Positions 6,468 to 13,672 of a stretch of DNA of 13,683 nt are shown piece after piece (the stretch's first letter is position 1; each line of letters starts with the position of its first letter). The position numbers were made by a program, and so were the translations under genes. Location of the stretch: positions 1 to 13,683 of the forward strand of contig JALOOS010000113.1 of the NCBI GenBank assembly GCA_025454275.1, in the 5' to 3' direction. The notes under the pieces are model-generated. The model saw nothing but the letters and a program-made list of their open reading frames with translations. It searched no databases and was not told the DNA's origin. This DNA is from Desulfobacterales bacterium. GTDB lineage: Bacteria; Desulfobacterota; Desulfobacteria; Desulfobacterales; SpSt-501.

Positions 6468-8097
6468 TCAGGAACTCCCCCCCATCGCGGTATCCCAGGA
6501 TCGGTTCCTGAAACGGCCCCCGGTGGAGTTGGGTGTAGCGGGCGGACCAGGCACGCAGCGCCGCGCGCACCGGCTGCCAGAGACGGCGCTGGCGGCCGGT
6601 CTGCCCGCGTCCGGACTGGACCGCAAAGGGAAAGGCCCGGACCACGGCCGCCGGGAACAGCTTCCCCCAGTGGGGGTGGTTGGAGACCGACCGCAGGCCG
6701 AATGCAGCCGGCCGGCGCCACACCGGGCTCCCCAGCCCGACCCAGAACTCCACGCCGCTCAAGGGGTGAAAGGGGAGGGCGAATTCAAGATTCCGGAGGG
6801 TTTCGCGCACGTCCTGCTCATCACTCGCCGGGAAGCCGGTGATCAGGTTGGCGAGGTTTACGATTCCCAGCCGCTCGCAGTGCTTCATGGCCTCGAGGTT
6901 CTGAATGGCGCTCGCGCCTTTGCGCAGCTTGCGCAGCAGGCGGGTGCTCAAGGCCTCTATTCCGATTTGGACCCGGCGCAGGCCGGCGGCATGCAGGGCC
7001 TTTAGCTCCGCAAACGAAGCGGTGGCGCGGATCTCGGCGAAGAGGTTCAAATCCTTGCCCAAATCGGCCACCGCACGGAAGGTCGCGCCCACCCCTTCCC
7101 GGGGGAGCACGTTGTCCATCAGTGCGACGCCGAGGGTTTTGTGCCGGCGGGTCAGGTGGTCGAATTCGGCCGCCGCCCGGGGGCCCGACTTCGAACGGTA
7201 TCCGCGCCACTGCTGGTTCAGGTTGCAGAAGGCGCAGCCGCCCACCTCCTCCTGCCACCAGCAGCCGCGGGAGAGCTCGACCGGGAGTGTGGGGAAGAAG
7301 CGCTTTGCCGGTTCGAATCCCGCCAGCAACTGCATATATTCGTCGTAGTCGGGGTGGGGCAGATGATCGAGGTTCTCCAACTGGTGGAAAACAGGGTCGG
7401 CGGCCAGGGGCGGTTGAACGAACCGGCTCAGGAGGGCGGGCAGGGGAGGGAGCTCCTCCAGTTTCAACCCCTCCCGAACGTGGTGGTGGACGAGATGGGC
7501 GAGCGGCAGCTCCCCTTCGCCGATCACCACGGCATCGATCTCGGGGAAGAGCGCCAGCGCCGCCGGGGCCGAAGCCGTGCTGAAGGCCGGGCCGCCCAGG
7601 ACGACCGTCGTCCGGGGGCTCCGGTCCTTGATCCGGCGGGCGATGTGCAGACCGGAACTGAACTGGCACAGGGCGCTCGTGATCCCGGCCAACCGCACCC
7701 GGGTCCAGTCGGTCGACGCGAGCCAGCCTTCAACCGCGAGGTCGGCCCGCTGCAGGATCTCCTCGAAGTCGCCGGGGCCAAGGATGCGGGACCCCTTTGC
7801 CTGGCGGCGGAAGAAGCGGCCGATGGCCTCGGCCCGCTCGGGGTAGAGCAGGGCGGCGAAGACGCTTTCCGCCAGCCAGGTGCGCTCCGATACCGCGTGA
7901 TAGCGGCGGAAGCCGACCGCCTCGGCAACCATCAGGTGGAGGTGGTGGGCGGCGGCGGGAAGGGATGGAAACCGCGAGCGGACAAAGGCTTTCAGCGCAC
8001 CGATCTGGATCGAGGGCCGGGAGTAGAGCGACCAGGGCGGTGCGATCAGGGCGATCCCGGTGGGCCGGGGTGAATTCATCGTGCGGGACGGGGCCAT
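6190..8097 (-). CDS. B12-binding-type radical SAM protein, RiPP maturation family (putative C-methyltransferase)
   Basis: 635 residues. Residues 8-200 form a cobalamin-binding-like Rossmann domain, with LGGPAFSTA and DAVVIGEGE, but without the classical DxHxxG cobalamin-ligand motif. The radical SAM core starts at VELSRGCWW; its cluster cysteines are Cys279, Cys288 and Cys291 (C-X8-C-X2-C), then NLNQQWRGYRSKS. The GCWW...CxFCxLN...YRSKS signature is what I know from the RiPP maturation radical SAM protein 1 family (TIGR03975), many members of which are thought to methylate peptide carbons. A small C-terminal domain (about 560-620) ends in FLSLAV. The start is set at the ATG at 8097, with GGAG 9 bases upstream; the GTG at 8130 lies ahead of the predicted transcription start. 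No precursor peptide was found beside it, so the substrate is unknown. Confidence 0.75.
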   Translation of the reverse strand: MAPSRTMNSPRPTGIALIAPPWSLYSRPSIQIGALKAFVRSRFPSLPAAAHHLHLMVAEAVGFRRYHAVSERTWLAESVFAALLYPERAEAIGRFFRRQAKGSRILGPGDFEEILQRADLAVEGWLASTDWTRVRLAGITSALCQFSSGLHIARRIKDRSPRTTVVLGGPAFSTASAPAALALFPEIDAVVIGEGELPLAHLVHHHVREGLKLEELPPLPALLSRFVQPPLAADPVFHQLENLDHLPHPDYDEYMQLLAGFEPAKRFFPTLPVELSRGCWWQEEVGGCAFCNLNQQWRGYRSKSGPRAAAEFDHLTRRHKTLGVALMDNVLPREGVGATFRAVADLGKDLNLFAEIRATASFAELKALHAAGLRRVQIGIEALSTRLLRKLRKGASAIQNLEAMKHCERLGIVNLANLITGFPASDEQDVRETLRNLEFALPFHPLSGVEFWVGLGSPVWRRPAAFGLRSVSNHPHWGKLFPAAVVRAFPFAVQSGRGQTGRQRRLWQPVRAALRAWSARYTQLHRGPFQEPILGYRDGGEFLIIRERRPGGESATHRLEGVSRKIYLFCETHQPLPRIADRFPEIPADRIEVFLRQLTAQKVVFEENGRFLSLAVPEHPNPAGGSVFPSEVSSP

Positions 8098-8106
8098 CGA
8101 CAGGTT

Positions 8107-8110
8107 CTCC
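8107..8110 (-). promoter_or_regulatory. Shine-Dalgarno that decides the radical SAM start
   Basis: GGAG on the minus strand is 9 bases before the ATG at 8097. The alternative GTG at 8130 and the ATG at 8079 lack a comparable site. Confidence 0.5.
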
Positions 8111-8120
8111 GGGTGGGGGG

Positions 8121-8149
8121 ATGCTAACACCCTATGCGCCGGTCCGCAA
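8121..8149 (-). promoter_or_regulatory. Possible promoter of the radical SAM gene
   Basis: On the minus strand TTGCGG (8149-8144), a 17-base spacer and TAGCAT (8126-8121), matching 3 of 6 and 4 of 6 consensus positions. A start near 8114 would give a short leader to the ATG at 8097. It is moderately convincing only. Confidence 0.35.
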
Positions 8150-8207
8150 GGAGCTTCGCACGGAGCTTTCTTGACTTGGCGGGGGCTTGTGTTAAGAAGG
8201 GCCGCGG

Positions 8208-9134
8208 ATGGGCACGACTCCCCACATGGCCGTCGCGATCGGCGGGCTGACCCTGAAAAATCCGGTGATGACCGCCTCCGGCACTTTCGGGTACGGCCGC
8301 GAGTTCTCCCTATTAGTCGACCTGAACCGCCTGGGGGCGATCATCGTCAAGGGCCTGGCTCTCGCTCCCGTCAAAGGCAACCCTCCGCCGCGCATCGTCG
8401 AGACCCCCTGCGGCATGCTCAATGCCATCGGCCTCGAGAACGTGGGCATCGACGCCTTTGAGGCCGAGAAGATGCCCTTTCTGAGGACGCTTGCCATCCC
8501 GGTGATCGCAAACATCTACGGCACCCGGATCGAGGAGTATGCCGCCCTGGCCGAGCGGCTCGATGTGCTCGAAGGGGTGTCCGGGATCGAGGTGAACATC
8601 TCCTGTCCCAACGTCAAGGCGGGGGGGGTGGTCTTCGGGGTCGACCCCGAGGCGGCGGCTGCCGTGACGGCCGCCGTTCGCCGCCGGACCGCAAAGACCC
8701 TGATCGTCAAGCTCTCGCCGAACGTGGCCGACATCGTCCGCATCGCGCGCAGTGTCGAGGATGCCGGTGCAGACGCCCTCTCCCTTATCAACACGATCAC
8801 CGGCATGGCGATCGACGTCGAAACGCGCCGGCCCAAGCTCGCCAATGTCACGGGCGGCCTCTCCGGACCGGCGATCCGGCCGATCGCCGTGCGCATGGTC
8901 TGGCAGGTGGCCCGGGCGGTGAGGATCCCGGTGATCGGCATCGGCGGGATCGTGAAAGCCGAGGATGCGGTCGAGTTCCTCATCGCCGGCGCTTCGGCCG
9001 TTCAAATCGGCACCGCGAACTTCCGCAACCCCTGTGCCGCCCTCGAGATCGCCGAAGGCATCGGCGCCTTCCTCGCGCGCCACGGCATCCCCGACGTGCG
9101 CCGGCTCGCTTCGGACCGACTGAGGCGCATCTGA
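8208..9134 (+). CDS. pyrD: Dihydroorotate dehydrogenase, class 1B catalytic subunit
   Basis: 308 residues, the usual length for the FMN-bearing PyrDB subunit. It oxidises dihydroorotate to orotate in pyrimidine synthesis, passing electrons to an Fe-S/FAD partner (PyrK) and then NAD+. Visible features are NPVMTASGTFGYG at the N-terminus, VKGLAL (Lys48), the active-site Cys133 in VNISCPNVKAGG (Cys rather than Ser marks class 1), INTITGMAID, and the phosphate-binding GIGGIVKAEDAVEF and AVQIGTAN. AGAAGG lies 7 bases before the ATG at 8208. The gene is divergent from the radical SAM gene and converges with leuA. No pyrK is adjacent on either side, although the two subunits are often encoded together. 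Confidence 0.95.
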   Translation: MGTTPHMAVAIGGLTLKNPVMTASGTFGYGREFSLLVDLNRLGAIIVKGLALAPVKGNPPPRIVETPCGMLNAIGLENVGIDAFEAEKMPFLRTLAIPVIANIYGTRIEEYAALAERLDVLEGVSGIEVNISCPNVKAGGVVFGVDPEAAAAVTAAVRRRTAKTLIVKLSPNVADIVRIARSVEDAGADALSLINTITGMAIDVETRRPKLANVTGGLSGPAIRPIAVRMVWQVARAVRIPVIGIGGIVKAEDAVEFLIAGASAVQIGTANFRNPCAALEIAEGIGAFLARHGIPDVRRLASDRLRRI

Positions 9135-9153
9135 TTCCGATACCGACCCCGAC

Positions 9154-9177
9154 CGGTGTTCCGCTTCGACTACACCG
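9154..9177. terminator. Weak hairpin between convergent pyrD and leuA
   Basis: CGGTGT (9154-9159) and ACACCG (9172-9177) form a 6-bp stem with a 12-base loop in the short gap between the two convergent stop codons, overlapping the leuA stop. No T-run follows on either strand, so intrinsic termination is doubtful. Confidence 0.2.
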
Positions 9178-10678
9178 TGGCCGCCTCCTGGAGCGGATGG
9201 GTCTTCAGGTACTCGAGGCGGTTCAGTCCGTTGATGTAGGCCTTCGCGCTGGCGGTGATGATGTCCGGGTCGGCGCCCTTGCCGAGGGCCACCAGCCCGT
9301 TCTCCCGCAACCGGACCGTCACCTCGCTGATCGAAAAACGCATCAGCTCGGAGCTGGTGCCGGTGAGCTTGGCGATGGTGTTGAAGGCCGCGTCGATCGG
9401 CCCGTTGCCGTAGCCCGCGTCCTGGGTGAGACGGCCGTTGATCTTCATGCGCACGCTGGCCATGGGAAGCACGGTCGTGCCGGCCGTGGCGTGCAGATAG
9501 TCCAAAACGAAGACGTCGGCTGTGCGCAGGATCCCCTCGGTGACGATGGCCTCCAGGTCCTCGTTCATCACCTGCTTTTTCTTGTCCGCGAGCTCCTTGA
9601 ACTTGGTGAAGACGAGATTGAGCTCCTCGTCGGAGAGGTCGTAGCCCATCTCCTTGAGCTGGGTGCGCAGGGCGTGGCGGCCCGAGTGCTTGCCGAGGAC
9701 GAGCTGGCTGGCGCTCAGGCCGATGCTCTCGGGTTTCATGATCTCATAGGTCATGGGGTTCTTCAGCACCCCGTCCTGGTGGATTCCGGCCTCGTGGGCG
9801 AAGGCGTTGGCACCGACGATGGCCTTGTTGGGCTGGACCATGATCCCGGTGATCATGCTGACCAGGCGGCTGGTCGGGTAGATGAACTCCGTGTGGATCC
9901 CGGTGCCGACCCCCAGCCGGGTCGCCCGCGTCGCGAGCGCCATGACCACCTCCTCGAGCGAGGTGTTGCCGGCGCGCTCGCCGATCCCGTTGATCGTCAC
10001 CTCGGCCTGGCGCGCCCCGGCGCGGATGGCGGCGAGCGTGTTGGCCGTGGCCAGCCCGAGGTCGTTGTGGCAGTGGACGCTCAGGACGGCCCGGTGGATG
10101 TTGGGGGTGTGGCGGCGGATGTAGTGCACGAGCTCGCCGAATTCATCCGGTACGGCGTAGCCCACGGTGTCCGGCAGGTTCACGGTGGCGGCGCCGGCGG
10201 CGATGGCCGCTTCGAACACGCGGCAGAGGAAGTCGCGGTCGCTGCGTGAGCCGTCCTCGGCGGAGAACTCGACGTTGTCGGTAAGGGAGCGCGCGTAGCG
10301 CACGGCCTCGACCGCCGCTTGGAGCACCTGCTCGCGGTCCATCCTGAGCTTGTACTGCAGGTGGATGTCCGAGGTGGCGATGAAGGTGTGCAGCCGCGGA
10401 CGGGCCGCATGGCGCACCGCCTGCCAGGCGCGGTCGATATCGGCCTTGGCCGCCCGCGCCAAGCCGGCCGTCTCGCAGCGCTTGAGGCGTCCGGCGATCT
10501 GGGAGACGGCCTCGAAGTCGCCCTCGGAGGCGGCCGGAAACCCCGCCTCGATCACGTCGACGCCCAGCCGCTCCAACTGGCCGGCCAGGCGCAGCTTTTC
10601 GGCGCTGTTCATGCTCGCGCCGGGGCTCTGCTCCCCGTCGCGCAGGGTGGTGTCGAAGATGATGACCCGCTCGCTCAT
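9170..10678 (-). CDS. leuA: 2-isopropylmalate synthase
   Basis: 502 residues, matching the bacterial LeuA type of about 500. It condenses acetyl-CoA with 2-oxoisovalerate, the committed step to leucine. The catalytic TIM barrel shows FDTTLRDGEQSPGASM (metal ligand Asp14), NLPDTVGY, the metal-binding HCHND (His202, His204) and GERAGNTSLEEVVMAL. A linker domain with HEAGIHQDGVLK follows, and residues of about 385-500 form the LeuA allosteric dimer domain, where leucine feedback normally acts. The ATG overlaps the cimA stop by 4 bases (ATGA), with AGGAG 9 bases upstream inside cimA. It is the last gene of the ilvC-cimA-leuA unit and, by inference, lies under the same attenuator. Confidence 0.95.
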   Translation of the reverse strand: MSERVIIFDTTLRDGEQSPGASMNSAEKLRLAGQLERLGVDVIEAGFPAASEGDFEAVSQIAGRLKRCETAGLARAAKADIDRAWQAVRHAARPRLHTFIATSDIHLQYKLRMDREQVLQAAVEAVRYARSLTDNVEFSAEDGSRSDRDFLCRVFEAAIAAGAATVNLPDTVGYAVPDEFGELVHYIRRHTPNIHRAVLSVHCHNDLGLATANTLAAIRAGARQAEVTINGIGERAGNTSLEEVVMALATRATRLGVGTGIHTEFIYPTSRLVSMITGIMVQPNKAIVGANAFAHEAGIHQDGVLKNPMTYEIMKPESIGLSASQLVLGKHSGRHALRTQLKEMGYDLSDEELNLVFTKFKELADKKKQVMNEDLEAIVTEGILRTADVFVLDYLHATAGTTVLPMASVRMKINGRLTQDAGYGNGPIDAAFNTIAKLTGTSSELMRFSISEVTVRLRENGLVALGKGADPDIITASAKAYINGLNRLEYLKTHPLQEAATV

Positions 10679-12339
10679 GAGTTGATGCTCCTGTCGTTGG
10701 GTGATGGCGCCGGTGGAAGGGCCGGTGAAAGGGGGTTCACGGGCGGCTCGGCCTGCGGCGGGCGGCTGCGGACCTGGCGCTCGCGCGCGAGCTTGAACTG
10801 GAAGCTGTCCGCCAGTGCGTGCCAGCTCGCCTCGATGATGTCCTCGGAGACCCCGATGGTGCTCCAGATCCGCTCCTGGTCGCGGGAGTCGATCAGCACC
10901 CGCACGCGGGCGGCCGTACCGCGGCTGCCGTCGATGACGCGTACCTTGAAGTCGGTGAGCCGCATGGTGTCGAGGTCCGGAAAAAACCGCCCGAGGGCCT
11001 TTCTGAGGGCGTTGTCGAGAGCGCTCACCGGCCCGTAGCCCTCGGCGGCCGTGATCTCCTGCGCCCCGCCGACCGTGACCTTGACCGTGGCCTGGGCCTG
11101 GCAGGGTTCGTCCTTGTCCTTTGCGATCGTGACACGGAAGGAGTCGAGCTCGAAGAGGGGCGCGAAGCAGCCGGTGAGCTTTTCCATCAGGATCTTGAAG
11201 GAGCCGTCGGCCGCATCGAACTGGTAGCCCTCCTGTTCGAGCTGCTTGATTTCGCCGACGATCCGCCGGCTGTCGCTGCCTTCGGCATCCAGGTCGACCC
11301 CGAGCTCGCGGGCCTTGAACTCGATGTTGCTCCTGCCGGAGAGGTCCGAGACCAGCACCCGGCGTTCGTTGCCGACCAGATGGGGGTCGATGTGCTCATA
11401 GGCTTCCGGCCGCCGCATGACGGCGCTGACGTGGATCCCGCCCTTGTGGGCGAAGGCGCTCCGCCCGACGAAGGGGCGGCTGTGCAGCGGGACCATGTTG
11501 GCGGTCTCGTTGACGAAGCGCGAGAGCGACTTCAGCTTCTTCAGGTGACCGGGCGGGAGGCAGGGACGCCCCAGCTTGAGCTCCAAAATGGGGATGATGC
11601 TCGTCAGATCGGCATTGCCGCAGCGCTCCCCGTAGCCGTTGACCGTGCCGTGCACCATGACGGCTCCGGCCCGCACCCCCGCGATGCTGTTCGCCACGGC
11701 CAGCCCGCAGTCGTTGTGGGTGTGGATGCCGAGCCGGATGCGGCCGAGCCGGGCGCGCACCTCTTCGACGGCGGCCTCGATCTCGTGCGGCAGCCGCCCC
11801 CCGTTGGTGTCGCAGAGGACGATCACGTCCGCACCCCCGGCGGCGGCCGCGGCGAGGGTCTCCAGGGCGTAGTCGCGGTTCCGGGCCAACCCGTCGAAGA
11901 AGTGCTCCGCATCGTAGATCACCTCGCGGCCGTGGCGGCGCAGGTAGGCGACCGTCTCCCGGATCATGGCGAGATTCTCCGGAAGGCTGCAGCGGATCAC
12001 CTCGCGGACGTGCAGGTCCCAGCTCTTGCCGAAAACGGTGACCACCGGCGCTTCGCTCGCAATCAGCGCAGCGAGCTTATCGTCCGCCTCGGCGCTCAGG
12101 CCCGGACGCCGGGTGCAGCCGAAGGCGGCCAGGCGGGCGCGCCGGAACCCGGCCGCACGGGCCAGCTTGAAGAAGTGCAAATCCCGAGGGTTCGAACCCG
12201 GCCAGCCCCCTTCGATGTAGTGCACGCCGAGATCGTCGAGGCGCTGGGCGATCTTGAGCTTCTCCTCGGCGCTGAAGGCGATGCTCTCGCCCTGGGTCCC
12301 GTCGCGCAGGGTGGTGTCGTAGATCAGGATCGGTTCCAT
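10675..12339 (-). CDS. cimA: Citramalate synthase
   Basis: 554 residues. It condenses pyruvate with acetyl-CoA to (R)-citramalate, the entry to isoleucine by the threonine-independent route. The family signature is YDTTLRDGTQGESIAFS (LeuA has GEQSPG here), with EGGWPGSNPRD at 43-53, the metal-binding HTHND (His206, His208) and GYGERCGNADLTSI. A C-terminal LeuA-type regulatory domain covers about 400-520, followed by a Pro-rich tail of roughly 30 residues. The frame is open up to 12489, but the real start is the ATG at 12339, which has GGGAGA 5 bases before it; codons further up are a shadow of ilvC. It begins 37 bases after ilvC and overlaps leuA by ATGA. The adjacent LeuA copy separates the two paralogous functions clearly. 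Confidence 0.93.
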   Translation of the reverse strand: MEPILIYDTTLRDGTQGESIAFSAEEKLKIAQRLDDLGVHYIEGGWPGSNPRDLHFFKLARAAGFRRARLAAFGCTRRPGLSAEADDKLAALIASEAPVVTVFGKSWDLHVREVIRCSLPENLAMIRETVAYLRRHGREVIYDAEHFFDGLARNRDYALETLAAAAAGGADVIVLCDTNGGRLPHEIEAAVEEVRARLGRIRLGIHTHNDCGLAVANSIAGVRAGAVMVHGTVNGYGERCGNADLTSIIPILELKLGRPCLPPGHLKKLKSLSRFVNETANMVPLHSRPFVGRSAFAHKGGIHVSAVMRRPEAYEHIDPHLVGNERRVLVSDLSGRSNIEFKARELGVDLDAEGSDSRRIVGEIKQLEQEGYQFDAADGSFKILMEKLTGCFAPLFELDSFRVTIAKDKDEPCQAQATVKVTVGGAQEITAAEGYGPVSALDNALRKALGRFFPDLDTMRLTDFKVRVIDGSRGTAARVRVLIDSRDQERIWSTIGVSEDIIEASWHALADSFQFKLARERQVRSRPPQAEPPVNPLSPALPPAPSPNDRSINS

Positions 12340-12376
12340 GGATGTCTCCCGCTGGTGCGGCTCCGCCTGGATCCGG

Positions 12377-13411
12377 CTATTTGCGGTTCTCGGGGCGCAG
12401 GGAGCGCACGGCCGCGCCGGCCCGCCACATCTCCGAGTCGTGCATGGCCGCGAGCTCGCGGTTGAGCCTCTCGCGGTAGTCCGGCGCACTGTTGGCCTCG
12501 AGCACCCGCCGGCTCTCCGCCCCGCTCCTCACCCGCTCGTAGAGCTCCGCGAACACCGGGGCGACCGCGTCCCGGAACCGCGGCGCCCAGTCGAGGGCCC
12601 CGCGCTGGGCGGTCGTCGAGCAGTTGGCGAACATCCAGTCCATCCCCTTTTCCCCCACGAGGCGGATCAGGCTCTGGGTGAGCTCCTCCACGGTCTCGTT
12701 GAAGGCCTCGCTCGGACTGTGGCCGTGGCGGCGGAGAAGCGCGTACTGGGCCTCCATCACCCCCGCGAGCGCCCCCATCAGGATCCCGCGTTCGCCGGTG
12801 AGATCGCTCACCACCTCGCGCTCGAAAGTGGTCGGGAAGAGGTAGCCCGAGCCGATGGCGATGCCGAGGGCCAGGGTTTTTTCGCGGGCGCGGCCGGTCG
12901 CATCCTGGAACACGGCGAAGCTCGCGTTGATCCCGCTGCCGTCCAAGAAATTGGTGCGCACGGTGCGGCCGGAGCCCTTGGGCGCCACCAGTACGACGTC
13001 GATGCCCGCCGGCGGAACGATCCCGGTCTGCTCCTTGTAGACGACCGCAAACCCGTGGGAGAAGTAAAGGGTCTTGCCCGGGGAGAGGCAGGGTTTGATC
13101 TTCGGCCACAGCGCCACCTGGCCGGCGTCCGAGAGCAGGTACTGGACCACGGTCGCACGCGCGGCGGCCTCCTCGGGGCTGAAAAGGCTCTCGCCGGGAA
13201 CGAAGCCGTCGGCGACGGCGCGCTCCCAGGAGTTCCCGCCCCGGCGCTGGCCCACGATCACCCGGATCCCGTTGTCGCGCATGTTCAGGGCCTGTCCGGG
13301 GCCCTGCACGGCCACCACCTCCTCCTTCAGCACCGCGCGGGCCCTTTCCAGGGGAAACTCCGCGCGGGTCACCACCTCCTCCATCGTGCCGCCGAAATCG
13401 AATTGAGCCAT
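12377..13411 (-). CDS. ilvC: Ketol-acid reductoisomerase lacking the GxGxxG loop
   Basis: 344 residues, of the Ilv5-like type also seen in Bacteroidetes. It isomerises and reduces acetolactate or acetohydroxybutyrate with NADPH in valine and isoleucine synthesis. Preserved catalytic features are SHGF (His119), APKGSGRTVR (Lys145), the Mg ligands in SDLTGERG (Asp203, Glu207), NETVEEL (Glu239/Glu243) and CSTTAQRGA. The anomaly is at residues 32-42: EVVAVQGPGQA stands where relatives read approximately EVIAVxGYGVQGPGQA. Five residues (15 bases), including the first two glycines of the NADPH-binding GxGxxG, are missing with the frame intact. AAAGGA lies 8 bases before the ATG. It may be inactive, altered or a sequence error; the identity of the gene is certain. 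Confidence 0.93.
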   Translation of the reverse strand: MAQFDFGGTMEEVVTRAEFPLERARAVLKEEVVAVQGPGQALNMRDNGIRVIVGQRRGGNSWERAVADGFVPGESLFSPEEAAARATVVQYLLSDAGQVALWPKIKPCLSPGKTLYFSHGFAVVYKEQTGIVPPAGIDVVLVAPKGSGRTVRTNFLDGSGINASFAVFQDATGRAREKTLALGIAIGSGYLFPTTFEREVVSDLTGERGILMGALAGVMEAQYALLRRHGHSPSEAFNETVEELTQSLIRLVGEKGMDWMFANCSTTAQRGALDWAPRFRDAVAPVFAELYERVRSGAESRRVLEANSAPDYRERLNRELAAMHDSEMWRAGAAVRSLRPENRK

Positions 13412-13470
13412 GACCTCTATCCTTTCCGTTTGAGTGAAAATGCGTTTAAGAGCTGCCGATTTTTTTCCAT

Positions 13471-13512
13471 AAAAAAATCCGTTACCGCCTTGCGGGGCCG
13501 GTAACGGATTTT
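13471..13512 (-). terminator. Intrinsic terminator (attenuator) upstream of ilvC
   Basis: On the minus strand AAAATCCGTTACCG (13512-13499) pairs perfectly over 14 bp with CGGTAACGGATTTT (13487-13474), with an 11-base loop and a run of seven Ts (13477-13471) at the end. It sits 59 bases before the ilvC start and 28 bases after the leader-peptide stop codon. It is a textbook factor-independent terminator in an operon leader. Confidence 0.92.
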
Positions 13513-13559
13513 CTGCTTTTTCGTTTTTGGTCGGGTGCGTCTACACCATTACCGGCCCC
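13494..13559 (-). promoter_or_regulatory. Antiterminator pairing of the ilv attenuator
   Basis: On the minus strand GGGGCCGGTAATGG (13559-13546, the last codons of the leader peptide) is complementary over 14 bases to CCGTTACCGGCCCC (13507-13494): 13 Watson-Crick pairs and one G-U. The second segment shares 9 bases with the 5' arm of the terminator, so the two helices exclude each other. A ribosome that reaches the leader stop codon would cover the first segment and let the terminator form. A ribosome stalled on Ile/Leu/Val codons would leave it free. The mechanism is inferred from the classical attenuation model; the complementarity is read directly. Confidence 0.85.
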
Positions 13560-13633
13560 TGATTCTCATTGCCGAGAATAAGCCCGACAATGAGGAGGGT
13601 AATAAGGCTGATAATGGCGATGGGTTTCATCAT
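13541..13633 (-). CDS. ilv operon leader peptide (attenuation)
   Basis: A 30-residue frame beginning MMKPIAIISLITLLIVG and ending GPVMV, then TAG. It contains 6 Ile, 5 Leu and 3 Val; 12 of residues 5-20 are branched-chain. That composition fits a sensor of charged tRNA-Ile, tRNA-Leu and tRNA-Val, the end products of the ilvC-cimA-leuA operon downstream. The reading frame ends inside the antiterminator segment and is followed by a strong terminator. The ribosome-binding site is modest (GGAA about 10 bases upstream). The peptide is hydrophobic and could resemble a membrane segment, but the context favours a pure cis-regulatory role. Gene finders with a length cutoff will miss it. Confidence 0.88.
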   Translation of the reverse strand: MMKPIAIISLITLLIVGLILGNENQGPVMV

Positions 13634-13663
13634 GGCGACGCGTTCCGCGATTCAAGTGAACGC

Positions 13664-13672
13664 AGCATAACA
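13664..13672 (-). promoter_or_regulatory. Extended -10 of the ilv operon promoter
   Basis: TGTTATGCT on the minus strand reads as TG-N-TATGCT, an extended -10 element. It would start transcription near 13657, about 24 bases before the leader peptide ATG. The -35 would fall just outside the window, so only half the promoter can be judged. Confidence 0.4.

Noticed and set aside
6003..8097. Ribbon-helix-helix protein plus neighbour as a toxin-antitoxin pair
   Set aside because: Neither neighbour resembles a toxin. The lipoprotein has a signal peptide and the radical SAM protein is convergent.
8171..8198. Possible pyrD promoter, TTGACT with a -10 near 8193
   Set aside because: The -10 (TAAGAA) overlaps the Shine-Dalgarno and would place the transcript start almost on the ATG. 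The -35 alone is not enough.
10819..12465. Long plus-strand open frame of 548 codons opposite cimA
   Set aside because: It is the antisense shadow of the clearly conserved cimA. High GC content removes stop codons from the opposite strand; the translation is rich in Asp/Gly/Arg/Val and has no domain signature.
12324..13109. Minus-strand open frame of 261 codons inside ilvC
   Set aside because: An out-of-frame shadow of ilvC. I also considered whether it signals a frameshift in ilvC, but the ilvC frame is continuous and conserved throughout.
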